From Pisolithus tinctorius (Eukaryota; Basidiomycota; Agaricomycetes; Boletales; Pisolithaceae): a DNA stretch of 64,000 nt. The translations under genes and the position numbers were made by a program. Shown here in pieces: positions 45,722-55,394 of this stretch. The stretch lies in the NCBI GenBank assembly GCA_024663395.1, contig JANFAH010000023.1, positions 682,001 to 746,000 on the forward strand, written 5' to 3'. Under the pieces are notes generated by a model. It did no database searches. It saw only the letters and a program-made list of their open reading frames with translations, and was not told where the DNA came from. Each line of letters starts with the position of its first letter. The stretch's first letter is position 1.

Positions 45722-46125
45722 TGATGAGACCTAACAACAGGGTTTGTTGTAGGCTCGCACCAAGAACAAAGAAGAAGGGAAGAGAGAGAGAGAGAGAGAG
45801 AAGAAGAGGAGAGGGCTTTAGAAGCAGGTGGCTGTAGGACTCGTAGACCCAAATGAACTAGCTTAGAGCTAGTTGGGCAATTGAGCAATGGTATTTATAC
45901 TAAGGTACATGAGGTAACAGTGAGGCATACATGAGGTCTGTGACATCATGGTGATGTCATAATGATATCATAGTGGAGCGGAATGTACTAGAAGGGGAGC
46001 ATGTGGTAAAGGCAAGGCGAGGTCTAGACCAGAGTCTGGGCCGAGACCAAGCGGTAAGATAAGATCAAAAGATTAGATAAGATGAAAGGAAAGGAAAAGA
46101 AAGTAAGAGAGTACATATCGTAACA
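45722..46125 (-). repeat. 3' LTR of gypsy element 2
   Basis: 404 bp; in element orientation it starts TGTTACGATATG and ends CTCATCA. It includes a GA microsatellite expansion (45780-45802) longer than in the other LTR. Most differences from the 5' LTR are at CpG sites. Confidence 0.9.
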
Positions 46126-46241
46126 CTATCCCCTCCTTAGAGATCAACTTCCAGGCAATTGAAGGTAGGGATGGTGTTGGTGAAGTTCTCCAGGGGCTGA
46201 AAAAGAGAGGAGAAAAGGGAGGAATCCATGCCATGGAGCTT
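46126..46241 (-). other. Spacer with polypurine tract of gypsy element 2
   Basis: Between the chromodomain ORF and the 3' LTR. The reverse strand shows a purine-rich AAGGAGGGGATAG immediately before TGTTACG. Confidence 0.7.
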
Positions 46242-46713
46242 TCAAGGGGCAGAACGGTGGTGGTGGTAGAAGTCCTTGATGGCATCAGAGGCAGACTTCA
46301 GAGCAGACTCAGGTTCCCAGGTATGATCTTCATCATGGTGGCCCTCCCAATGGACGAGAAACTCAAGTTTACTCCTCTTCAGCTGAGAATCAGTGACATA
46401 GTCGACCTCAAACTCCTCATTGCCCTCATGCCCCACCACCAGTCCTGGGTGAGTGATGGTTTGGCCCTCTAGTAGTCCCTTGTACAGTTTGACCTGTGAA
46501 ACGTTAACGACCAGATGGATCTTGAGAGTTTTGGGAAGTTTCAACTCTACTGCATTAGGTTTGAGTGAAACAACCTTGTAAGGACCGATCCACCGTTCAG
46601 TGAGTTTCCTGGAGGGATGCCCTGATAGGGAGATTTGTGAAGTCTCTAACCAGACCATGTCACCAACAGAGTAGGAGGGGGCGTGAATGAGACACATCTG
46701 CAGAAACCTTCAT
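46242..46713 (-). CDS. Integrase tail and chromodomain of gypsy element 2
   Basis: The frame has YSVGDMVWLETSQISL, RKLTERWIGPYKVVSL (GPY motif) and HLVVNVSQVKLYKG, then a chromodomain: FEVDYVTDSQLKRSKLEFLV, HWEGHHDEDHTWEP (about 46290-46410). This is standard chromovirus architecture. A TGA just upstream, after ALDKAAE, separates it from the integrase. Confidence 0.88.
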
Positions 46714-47985
46714 TCATTCTGCAGCCTTGTCTAGGGCCTTTCTTGTGTCTTCCAGGACCTTAGTGAGGTCAACGGCATGATCTGTAGCAGCCTCCACCTT
46801 GGAGAGGAAGGGTTCTACACCCATTCTGGGAGCATAGGAGCAGGTGACCGAGAAGGGACTTTTGCTGGTGGACTCCTGTCTCTTGTTGTTGTAGGAGAAC
46901 TGGGCAACTTTAAGCCAAGAAGGCCAGGAGCTCTGGCAATCATTGACAAAGAGATGGAGATACTGCTGTAGGTCCTGATTAAGGTGCTCTGTCTGGCCAT
47001 CTGTTTGAGGGTGGAAGGCAGTGGAAAGCTTGGGTTTAACTCTGAGCATCTTGCAGAGTTCAGTGGTGAACATGCTAGTGAACTGGGGGCCATGGTCAGA
47101 GATAACAGAGGAAGGTAACCCATGCTGGGTCCACACATGGTCACAGAAGAGTTCCACTGTCTGCAGTGAGGAAGCTTCCTTGGTAGTAGGGGCGAAGACC
47201 ACCTCCTTTGAAAACCTATTGACCACCACCATCATGTTATCAAAGCCTGGTGCCTCAGGTAGTTCCATGAAGTCAACTGAGATGTCAGTCCAAGGGCGCT
47301 CTGGAACAGGGTTGGGGAGGAGTTTTCCAGCTGGTGGCAACCTAGAGTTTTTGGCCATCTGACAATGGTGACAAGCTGAGACATAGTCCTTGACAGAGGA
47401 GGTCATTCCCGGCCAGATGTAGTTGTGAGACACAAGCTCCAGGGTCTTTTTCCATCCCAGGTGGCCAGCAAGCAGAGTATCATGGTGTTTCTCAAGAGTA
47501 GGAATCCTGACCATGGGGGGAACATAGACCCTTCCTGTGCAGACATAAAGACCATCTTGTAGGACTGAGCCTTCCGGTTGTGGCGTTACCAAAGAGGCAG
47601 ATTTTAAGGTGGTAATGAGGTCTACATCTTCTCCTATCAACAAGGTGATGGCTACCCTGGAAGGATCAAGGAGTGTAACCCCTTGGTTGTCTGATCCTTT
47701 TTCAGGCTCATGGTCTTCTCTTCTTGAGAGGGCATCCGCTTTAGCCATCAAGGAACCAGGCTTGTATACCAGCCTGTAGTTGAACCGAGAGAGATACTGG
47801 GCCCATTGTGCCTGGTGGTGATCTAGATTTTGTGCCTTCATAAAGTACTGGAGGTTGGAGTGATCTGTCCAGACTTCAAACTGGTAGGGGGTGGCCTCAA
47901 GGTAGTGTCGCCATGTTTCCAAGGCACAGATTATGGCCAGCATCTCCTTGTCAAAGACCTGGTAGTTTCGTTCAGGGGGAGACAT
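46714..47985 (-). CDS. RNase H and integrase of gypsy element 2
   Basis: A long open frame of 423 codons. RNase H: SPPERNYQVFDKEMLAI, WRHYLEATPYQFEVWTDHSN and LSRFNYRLVYKPGSLMAKAD. Integrase: an HHCC-type zinc domain ending CHHCQMAKN, then WTDISVDFMELPE (first D), SSVISDHGPQFTSMF (second D) and HPQTDGQTEHLNQDLQQYL (E). All three catalytic acids are present. This is the best preserved coding region of the element. Confidence 0.92.
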   Translation of the reverse strand: MSPPERNYQVFDKEMLAIICALETWRHYLEATPYQFEVWTDHSNLQYFMKAQNLDHHQAQWAQYLSRFNYRLVYKPGSLMAKADALSRREDHEPEKGSDNQGVTLLDPSRVAITLLIGEDVDLITTLKSASLVTPQPEGSVLQDGLYVCTGRVYVPPMVRIPTLEKHHDTLLAGHLGWKKTLELVSHNYIWPGMTSSVKDYVSACHHCQMAKNSRLPPAGKLLPNPVPERPWTDISVDFMELPEAPGFDNMMVVVNRFSKEVVFAPTTKEASSLQTVELFCDHVWTQHGLPSSVISDHGPQFTSMFTTELCKMLRVKPKLSTAFHPQTDGQTEHLNQDLQQYLHLFVNDCQSSWPSWLKVAQFSYNNKRQESTSKSPFSVTCSYAPRMGVEPFLSKVEAATDHAVDLTKVLEDTRKALDKAAE

Positions 47986-49368
47986 GGAATGGGAGTAGAA
48001 GGTGACAGGTCACCAGAGGTCGTCATCACATTTCACAGAGAGAACAGCACCAGTGGCGAAGTCCAAGGCATCAGTTTTGAGATGGAACTCTCTGTCTTGA
48101 TCTGGGAAGGCGAGAACGGGGGCAGTAGTGAAGGCGGCTTTCAGGGTATCAAAGGCCTGCTGTTCTCAAGGGCCCCAGGTCCAGAGCTGATCCTTCTGTG
48201 TGAGACCATTGAGGGGACAAGCAATTTGTGCAAAATCCTTGATGAAGTGGTGGTAGAAGTTTGCCAGTCCCAGAAAAGCTCATACTGAGTGGACCTTTGT
48301 AGGAACTGGCCATTCTGTAATAGCCTTCACCTTGTTTTCATCCATCTTAACCCTGTCAGTCCCTACCACCATGCCAAGGAACTCCACCTGTTTCTGCTTG
48401 AAGAAGCACTTCTCTGGTTTGATGAACAAGTTGTTCTCCTCCAGTCTTCTCAACACCTCCAGGACTATTCTGTCATGCTCGGTTTCATCATCTGTTTTGG
48501 TGAAGATCATCAGATCATTGATGTAAACCACAAGGACATCCTCCATGTCTCCAAAGATGTCATTCATCATGTTCTGGAAAGTGGATGGGGAGTTGCAGAG
48601 ACCAAAGTACATGATGAGGGGTTCATAGGTGCCTTTATGAGTGATGAAGGCAGCCTTCCACTCATCTCCTTCTTTGACATGAACATTGTTGTATCCCCAC
48701 CAAAGATCCATTTTGGTGAAGAGCTTGCAGCCCTTGAGTTTGTCAACCAGTTGGGAGATTAGGGGAAGAGGATACACATTCTTGACAGTATGTTCATTAA
48801 GATACTGGTAGTCCTGGACCATGCACTTCTTCCCATCCTTCTTGGGGACAAAGAAGACAGGAGATGTCTGAGGAGACTTCGAGGGGCAAATGTATCCTTT
48901 ATGCAACTGGTCTTCAAGAAAGTCTGATACCTCCTTCTGTTCTTCTGTGGAGAGTGGGATGAGCTGACCTCATTTGGGAGTAAAGGTTTCCTTGAGATCG
49001 ATAGCATGATCCCATGGTTTTCGAAGTGGCATTCTCTCTGACTCTTCCTTGGAGAAGACCTTGAGGTATTGATGATACTCTTTTGGAATGAGTTCCTCAG
49101 TGGTGCCAGCCTGAACCTTGGTGGAGCGAAGCTTTGGATAGAGGTACTCCATGTTCTGTGCCTCCTGTTCCTCAGCTAGCCTTTCTGCCCTTGTCCTTGG
49201 AGCAAGGTCATGACACTCCCAAGGGCAGTGGGACAACTTCACCTGTTTGGTCTCCCAGCAGACCTTGGGGTTGTGTTTACACAACCAGGTATATCTGAGG
49301 ATAAGGGGATGTGTCCCGAGGGTGGTGACCTGAGCCCATACGGACTCCCAATGTCCTTGGTAGTTCAT
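47986..49368 (-). pseudogene. Reverse transcriptase of gypsy element 2, active site mutated
   Basis: The sequence contains [98 protein letters not shown] and AFLGLANFYHHFIKDF. The catalytic box reads [10 protein letters not shown] (about 48520): the first Asp of the usual Y-x-DD is Asn. TGA stops interrupt at TPK*GQL, HSV*AFLG, GP*EQQ and LW*PVTFYS, and an arginine codon CGA is the probable ancestor of several. The region towards 49368 links protease and RT. Confidence 0.9.
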
Positions 49369-49440
49369 GACAAGAGAGGCAACATGCGTGATGTTGCTGG
49401 CTACATTAGGAGTTCTGTCAACATTGAGGACAGCAACAGG

Positions 49441-49701
49441 TCAACCAAGCTTGATCAGGGGAACACCATTTTTGTCAGCCCACTTTTTATCCAAGAACAT
49501 ATCATTGGCTCCCAAGTCTACCAACGCCTTCACATTCCACCTTTTCTCTCGTCCTTCTAACACTACTTCCAACTCCAACTCAGCTTTCAGATCTGCCATC
49601 CTTATTTTTGGGGTTTCTTCTGTTTTCTGGGTAGGCGTGTTTTTATTTTTATTGCAAGAGGAATTAAGTACCAATAGTTTTACATCCACAGCCACACCCA
49701 C
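49441..49701 (-). pseudogene. Protease of gypsy element 2
   Basis: VKALVDLGANDMFLDKKWA corresponds to the aspartic-protease motif; relatives have VDSGAN, so the catalytic-site serine is Leu (TCG to TTG is a CpG change). A TGA follows PLIKLG where relatives continue with Arg-Pro. Confidence 0.8.
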
Positions 49702-49823
49702 TGGGGTCGCCTCTTCAGATGGTACAGTAATTTCCGAGTTAAATACATCCTGCTCTGTAGAAAGATTGTCAATGCCTAAGACAGAAAACTTATTGTATAC
49801 GTAGCCAGTGGAGACCCGATCGT

Positions 49824-50047
49824 CTACTGGCCGAACTCTTTTCCCTGGGCCTTCATCTCATTGATCTGTTTATTGTAAAAGAAGGCCTGCATTTCTTCAA
49901 AGGACATTTGTCGAAGAGCAAGTTCCTGAGCCTCCTGGGTTACCTCCCATATGTTGGGCTTGGTAGGGCCCTTGCCTTTGGCATGAGGGCAATCATGCTT
50001 GTAGTGATTTCCTTGGCAGTCAAAGCATTTGATATGGGCAGGGACGG
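49824..50047 (-). CDS. Gag zinc-knuckle part of gypsy element 2
   Basis: PAHIKCFDCQGNHYKHDCPH has a CX2CX3HX4C zinc knuckle, followed by a QMSFEEMQAFFYN helix. It is separated from the rest of gag (51905-52743) by the nested 1.86-kb element. The frame upstream of PAHI runs into that insert. Confidence 0.85.
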
Positions 50048-51904
50048 TGTGAGTCAAAGTGTGGAAAGCTGGTGTAAACCAAACAAATCCAACACCAAAG
50101 ACAAATACGAGCGAGTGGTGGTTTACCTCTGCGGAACCTGGAGGGCAGAGAAACCTGATGTGGGGGGAGGGACTTCAAGTAGAGTGCTCCTGGCACAAGT
50201 TGTCAACGAGTTATGCAGGAGTAGATAAGCAAGTGATGACTAGATGGGGGATGCTGAATAGAGTGAAGGTATTCAGCTGAAAGTACTCTGGCATGATGAT
50301 CTTTTGGATGTGCTCCTGGCACAAGTCGATGATGAGTTACGCAGGAGTGGATGGATGACTAAGCAGGTGTGCTGACAGAGCACAGATGATACTTCAGATG
50401 AATGAATGAAGGTAGATAGACCCTTGATGGAGCCTCAACTACCAATGATACAAATGAAGACAGATAGACTCTCCCAAATGAGCCTCAACTGTCAATGATG
50501 AGATAGGCACTGAAGAACTGACTGACTGCTGAGTGAATGGCTTCTGATTGCTTTCTGGTAGCCAAGTACATGGGGGTTTATATACTGAGGGGGGAGCACA
50601 GCTTGTGACAAACAAGGCACAAACACTTGGTAAGTAATGAGTAAGGACTGAGTAATCATGATGAGTAAGTGAGAAATGAAAAGTAAGCAAGCAAAGAAGA
50701 TTGGTAAGTATTGGCAATGAACAAGTCAGGGATAGTCAAAATATCACAAAATGAGTCAAATAGAATCAGAAACTGAGTAAGCACACTGATATCACATTAG
50801 GGGGTGGCGATGCAAGTTAGATCTCGGCAGAGACATCTCTAGATCCAAAGACAGCATGACAGATGGACAGTGTTTCCAGACAGGGAAGTATTAATTCCAG
50901 AATTGAAGGGCATGAGTCAGGTGTCAAAGGGGGCTAGGGCGTTGGGGGTCTGTGGGGCAATGAGAGCATACACAATCATGTCTCCCACCCTTCCATCCTC
51001 TCAGCGAAGTTAACAAAAACTTCATGAATGGGGCTCTGATGGAGGAGGAGGAGAAGGGGGGACATCTTCTGCTGGATCTTGCAGCAAGAAGGCAAGATGC
51101 ATGTCATACTCATCATGAATGCGATCAGGGAGGCTGGAGGACAGTAGATTATACTGCAGCTGTTGCAATGCAGGAAGAATGATGGACAAGACTGGAACAA
51201 AGACAGTGCAGGGAGCAGGGAGGAACAATCCATATGCTTCATCAACCAGGGAGACTGAAACAACCACATAAGACCTTTCTAACCAAGTGACAGACCTGAG
51301 GCAACCAAAGAACGTCCTTCTGGAAGTCATACTGACAAGGAGAACACGCTGACCAAGCTGCATGGGATGAGACGGGGCTGACAATGATGGGATGAACCAG
51401 GGGGCTTCAGGATGGAAGCTGGTGGGAACACCTGGCAGATATATGTAGCCACTGTCTCTGGCAAATGAGACAAGCGAGACGACTGATGAAGAGGTGGCCA
51501 TGATTGATGGACTTAGTGAAATGAGCGTCTGATGGATGGAGTGCTGTAGAAACACACAGGGTGCGAGGATCCTCTCCAAATTTGGAAGGAAGAATCGTGG
51601 GGCTGAGCACTTTAAGCGAGTGTGGGAATGGAGTCAATATCTTTGGAAATGGTGGAGATACAACAAAAACTGGAATGCCATACATGGGCACTAAAAACCT
51701 TTAATGTGCACTTAACTCACTTCCTCTTTTCTCTTTAGCACTGATGACTCATTCTTGTGCAAAGGATGACTGTTAACATCTGACAGTCTTTCTACACATG
51801 AGGCCTTTAGTCTTCATCTGCATGCTTGGGCATTGTGTGCAACTCGTCAATGAGTTAGGCAGAGTCAGCTGTAACCATGTCCACAACACCTTTGGTGTGT
51901 GACA
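50048..51904 (-). mobile_element. Nested 1.86-kb LTR-like element (family LB), copy 1
   Basis: In its own orientation it starts TGTCACACACCAAAGGTG and ends CACTTTGACTCACA (TG..CA), 1857 bp. It interrupts gypsy 2 between gag and the zinc knuckle, in the same orientation. A second full copy (1864 bp) lies at 58525-60388 and a 3' fragment at 53446-53854. No clean 5-bp target duplication (GACGG against ACAGG on the plus strand). It lacks pol, so it is either a solo LTR of an unseen large element or a short non-autonomous element. Confidence 0.8.
51022..51501 (-). CDS. Conserved ORF inside LB element, copy 1
   Basis: 159 codons plus stop, from an ATG giving MATSSSVVSLVSFARDSGYI. It has exactly the same length as the ORF at 58924-59403 in the other LB copy, with the same start and stop. 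Conserved blocks include VPTSFHPEAPWFIP, SAPSHPMQLGQ, SMTSRRTFFG, EAYGLFLPAPCTVFVP and MHLAFLLQDPAEDVPP. The frame continues open 26 codons upstream of this ATG. No signal peptide, membrane span or known domain is recognised. The C-terminus is Pro/Ser-rich. If real, it is a protein encoded within an LTR-like unit. The alternative is a host gene fragment captured by the element. Confidence 0.5.
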   Translation of the reverse strand: MATSSSVVSLVSFARDSGYIYLPGVPTSFHPEAPWFIPSLSAPSHPMQLGQRVLLVSMTSRRTFFGCLRSVTWLERSYVVVSVSLVDEAYGLFLPAPCTVFVPVLSIILPALQQLQYNLLSSSLPDRIHDEYDMHLAFLLQDPAEDVPPSPPPPSEPHS

Positions 51905-52743
51905 ACAGGACGAGGAGGAAAGTGGGCAGCACCAATTTCCATGGGGGCACCATGACCTGGCTGGGTACCAGTGGGAGTGAAGCAAGGAGGGTATGAAGGG
52001 CGGTTATAAGAGGAGCAGGGAGCAGGCTCGTCAGGGTAATGATTATATAGTAGTTTGAAGCAGTCCCTGGCAAGAGCTGCTTCTCGAAAAGCGACAGTCA
52101 TCTGGAGGTAGTTACCCTGTGTGTATCCCCTCCTTAGGGCCTCCTTTACAATAGCAGGGTGACCAGCATTTTCCAGCAAGAATCCTGCGGTTTCATCAGT
52201 GACATGTCCCTGAACTTTTAGGGACTCAAACTTGGCATAGAACTCTTCATATCGCGAGTTCCCTTGGCGCATTGTGCACATCTGAGCTTTTGCCCACTCA
52301 ACATCTGTTTGAGGAGCAAAGAACCTATCAATGTCTTCTATCACCTCAGCTGTGTCAGGCCATACTCCAGTGATGATAGCAAGCAAGAATTTTGCCTGAG
52401 CGAACCTTCCAGCTACAGGCCCTGTCATGCAGGACCATACTGTGGTACACTTGTCCTGGGCAGTCAGTAGGGTGGTTCTGTTCTGAGCAACCCATACTTT
52501 CATCTTCACCCACCATTTGGAAAACTTGGCACGATCACCGGCATACTGTCCCAGGTTGGCCATCACTTCTATCCTCCTCTGAATCACATTGGCAGGGAGG
52601 GCATTCCATTGGTTATGCTGACCCTCAATGGTCGCAATTGTATCCTGGGCATTTCTTAGGCTGTCGTTTAGCCTGTAGTTTTTGTCGCAGAGGGCATTGA
52701 GAGCGTTTTGGAGGTCAGTTATCTGGTCCTGGATGCCTTCCAT
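51905..52743 (-). CDS. Gag of gypsy element 2
   Basis: It starts MEGIQDQITDLQNALNALCD with a coiled-coil-like N-terminus. The gag domain has FSKWWVKMKVWVAQN, VAGRFAQAKFLLAI, EDIDRFFAPQTDVEWAKAQM, MRQGNSRYEEFYAKFESL and EALRRGYTQGNYLQM, then a Pro-rich linker with APMEIGAAHFPPRP, after which the LB insertion begins. About 280 codons remain open. It would form the particle and package RNA. Confidence 0.9.
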
Positions 52744-53053
52744 AGTGATCTGGACATTTCAAGCTTTGCTGGGGGCAGAGGTTATAACAGGGTTGCTGGG
52801 GTTCAGTGGGGAGCGAACAGGGGAAGACGGATTCAATAGAGAAGGGGTAAGAGGGGGGCAGTGGGAGTGGGTAGAGGGAGTGGTTGAAAAGCAGGGTGAG
52901 TGAGTGGTGCTTGGGGATGTATGGGACATAAAGGTTTGGGTCAGGTTCTGAGGCTGGGGTACTTGGTGAGTACACCCACGAGCCTTCATGAAGGAAGCAA
53001 GGAATGGTGACAGAGCAGTGCAAGGGTACAATGAGTAGAAGCTAGTTCAAGTG
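52744..53053 (-). other. 5' untranslated region of gypsy element 2
   Basis: Between gag and the 5' LTR. No tRNA primer-binding site could be assigned with confidence next to the LTR. Confidence 0.5.
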
Positions 53054-53445
53054 TGACGAGATCTAACAACAGGGTTTGTTGTAGGCTTGCACCAAGAACC
53101 AAGAAGAAGGGAAGAGAGAGAAGAAGAGGAGAGGGCTTTAGAAGCAGGTGGCTTTAGGACTCGTAGACCCAAATGAACTAGCTTAGAGCTAGTTGGGCGA
53201 TTGAGCAACGGTATTTATACTAAGGTACATGAGGTAACAGTGAGGCATACATGAGGTCTGTGACATCATGGTGATGTCATAATGATATCATAGTGGAGTG
53301 GAACGTACTAGAAGGGGAGCATGTGGTAAAGGCAAGGCGAGGTCTAGACCAGAGTCTGGGCTGAGACCAAGTGGTAAGATAAGATCAAAAGATTAGATAA
53401 GATGAAAGGAAAGGAAAAGAAAGTAAGAGAGTATGTATCGTAACA
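53054..53445 (-). repeat. 5' LTR of gypsy element 2
   Basis: 392 bp; TGTTACGATACATAC to CTCGTCA in element orientation. It differs from the 3' LTR by about 13 substitutions, 10 of them CpG-related, plus the GA microsatellite length. Confidence 0.9.
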
Positions 53446-53854
53446 GTATACTTGGTAGTTGAGGCTCATTCAGAAGAGTCTATCTGCCATCCTTCATCAC
53501 CTGCAGTCCACTCCATGCATAGTCAGCAACCTTTTGCTTAGTCATTCCTCACTCCTGCATAACTTGTCAACGACTTGCGCCAGGAGCACATTTTTATCAA
53601 GGTCCATCATTCTAGAAGTCCTTTTGGCTGAACACCTTCACTCTGTTCAGCATCCCCCATCCAGTCATCATCCATCCATTCCCTCCTGTGTAACTCATCG
53701 ATGACTTGCACTAGGAACACCTGCCATCGAAATTTCCCCCACTTAGATTTTTCTGCACTCCAGGTTCTGCAGAGGCACACCACCACTCACACATTATTTG
53801 TCTTTGGTGTTGGTTTTGGTTGGTTTATACTGCCTTTCCACACTTTGACTCACA
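53446..53854 (+). mobile_element. LB element, truncated 3' fragment
   Basis: It matches the last 400 bp of the element at 58525-60388: the TTGAGGCTCATTCAGAAGAG block, the CTGAACACCTTCACTCTGTT block and the CACACTTTGACTCACA end. The left side is cut exactly at the gypsy 2 LTR, with the 5' part missing; the right side joins repeat R. Confidence 0.8.
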
Positions 53855-53861
53855 CTGGCTT

Positions 53862-54110
53862 GGAGCCCAGATGGCTTGTGCAACTACAGGCCACATGGAT
53901 GTGATGGGGAATACACTTGGGAACTTGGTTGCAACTATGTGTGAGACAAGTACCATGAAGACTTGCACTCCCCACCTTCTTCCCCTCATCAGTCTCCCTC
54001 ACTTCATCGATCTCACTCTCCACCTTGTTGATCTCCCTTGATGGAGGAGATGAAGGATGCAGCTTGTCCGGGAGGAGATGGCAAAGTTTTTTTTCATTGG
54101 AGTTGTCAGA
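53862..54110 (+). pseudogene. CWC22 C-terminal tail fragment, second copy
   Basis: It matches 44773-45030. The RS-like tail reads SSPHQSPSLHRSHSPPC then TGA. This copy keeps CGA where the first copy has TGA (LHRS) and has TGA where the first keeps CGA (after SPPC, and in the M-R-D-K position). Only the tail is present. Confidence 0.75.
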
Positions 54111-54600
54111 GATTTGAATAACTTCTACAATACCATTCATTGATATGTTTGTGCTCGTGTTACCCACCACTTGGTAAATTTACTAGCCAATACAATCATT
54201 GTTGTTTCTATATACCTCATGCAAAATTCAATCAGCAATGTGCAGGGATTGATTGTTATGTTATGTAGGCATATACAAATATACACATAGTATGGTTATA
54301 TTATATATATATATATATATATAAAGTGACATGTGGTTGAGTGGTGTGGTTGTGGAGGGTAATGATGTGGCTGAGAGGGCATGGTGGTGTGGTTGCAGAA
54401 GGTAATGATGTGGCTGAAAGGGCGTGGTAGTGTGGTTGCATGACCATGAAAAGTAATGACACAGTCGAATGAGCACAGTGGCGTGGTTGTGGAAGGTAAT
54501 GACATGGTTGAGAGGGCGTGGTAGTGCAGTTGCATGACTGTGACAAGTAACAACACAGCCAAATGGGCGCAGTGGTGTGGCAGTGCGGCCGTGAAAAATA
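53864..54600 (+). repeat. Dispersed repeat R, copy 2
   Basis: Direct repeat of 44773-45478, including the CWC22 tail, the AAATTTACTAGCCAATACAA block, a longer TATATA tract (54295-54325) and the minisatellite (54335-54600, about six units alternating about 43 and 51 bp). Confidence 0.85.
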
Positions 54601-54604
54601 AATG

Positions 54605-55390
54605 TGCATATTTTACACCATAGGGGCTTTCTTGCACCCCAATCACAACAACCAGACCCCAGAATGGACTGCTCCTAATTGGCAAATATACTGACAAGCC
54701 AATTTACAGATTCTTCTGTGTCTCTGCAACAACCATATCATCATGTAACTGAGACTCACTGAGCCTATCTCATGACCAGTATGAAGATAGAGGTAGTGCG
54801 AAGGTCTGGCTCACAGAGTTATTACAGTCAACACAACCACCCCATCGGAGTCCTAGATAGTCTTGCTAGAGTGACTGCTGCACAGGGATGATAGGACAAG
54901 TCTATTGGTGCGCAATGGTTTAATTTTATTCCATGCCACTTTGGGGAAGGTGCCTTCACAGAGTGCAGGGCCAAATACAACCAGCTAATTCAGGAGGTGA
55001 CTGCCCATCTTGCACAGCACTGGCATTTGTACTTGGGAAGTGCAGCCCTGGACAACAGTTCTCGCAACTTATGACAACCATCAACTTCATCACTTCATCA
55101 CATCTTTATACCTGATATATAAAACAACACCCATGCCCAGCATCCATCCAACTGGGTGATAGTGAAATACATAATGTTCGAGATTGATAATATTGGTATT
55201 GCATGCATGTGCACATAGTGTAGTCATGCTTAGTCACAACATATGGGGAGCCCACGTGCCAAATTAGCATTACTCTTATACAGCCCAGTGTGGGCCTGTC
55301 AAATTAATTAAGCCATGACACATAATCAATCAGGCCTGAGGACCCAGAGTGATGGCAACATGAGATTGGGCCCATGACAGAGCTGTCACA
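54605..55390. other. Gap, possible unknown gene fragments
   Basis: The plus strand near 54680-54830 reads LLIGKYTDKPIYRFFC and, further on, SHDQYEDRGSAKVWL with a stop between. This looks like decayed coding sequence, but I do not recognise it. Nothing else is seen. Confidence 0.3.
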
Positions 55391-55394
55391 ACTA

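Larger units (their letters stand above)
45722..53445 (-). mobile_element. Ty3/gypsy chromovirus, element 2, minus strand
   Basis: LTRs of about 400 bp (45722-46125 and 53054-53445) enclose, on the minus strand, gag, a zinc knuckle, protease, reverse transcriptase, RNase H, integrase and chromodomain. The purine tract AAGGAGGGGATAG lies next to the 3' LTR (plus-strand 46126-46138, reverse). The flanks do not form a target duplication (CCATG at the left, GTATA at the right). The right flank is the truncated 3' part of the 1.86-kb LTR-like family also found at 58525. A full copy of that family is nested between gag and the zinc knuckle. Protease and RT active sites are mutated, so the element is inactive. 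Confidence 0.9.

Noticed and set aside
47830..48762. Plus-strand frames of about 150 codons
   Set aside because: They are antisense to the reverse transcriptase of gypsy 2.
50048..51904. Clean 5-bp target duplication of LB
   Set aside because: Flanks GACGG/ACAGG here and TCCGG/CCAGG at the other copy do not match well enough to claim one.
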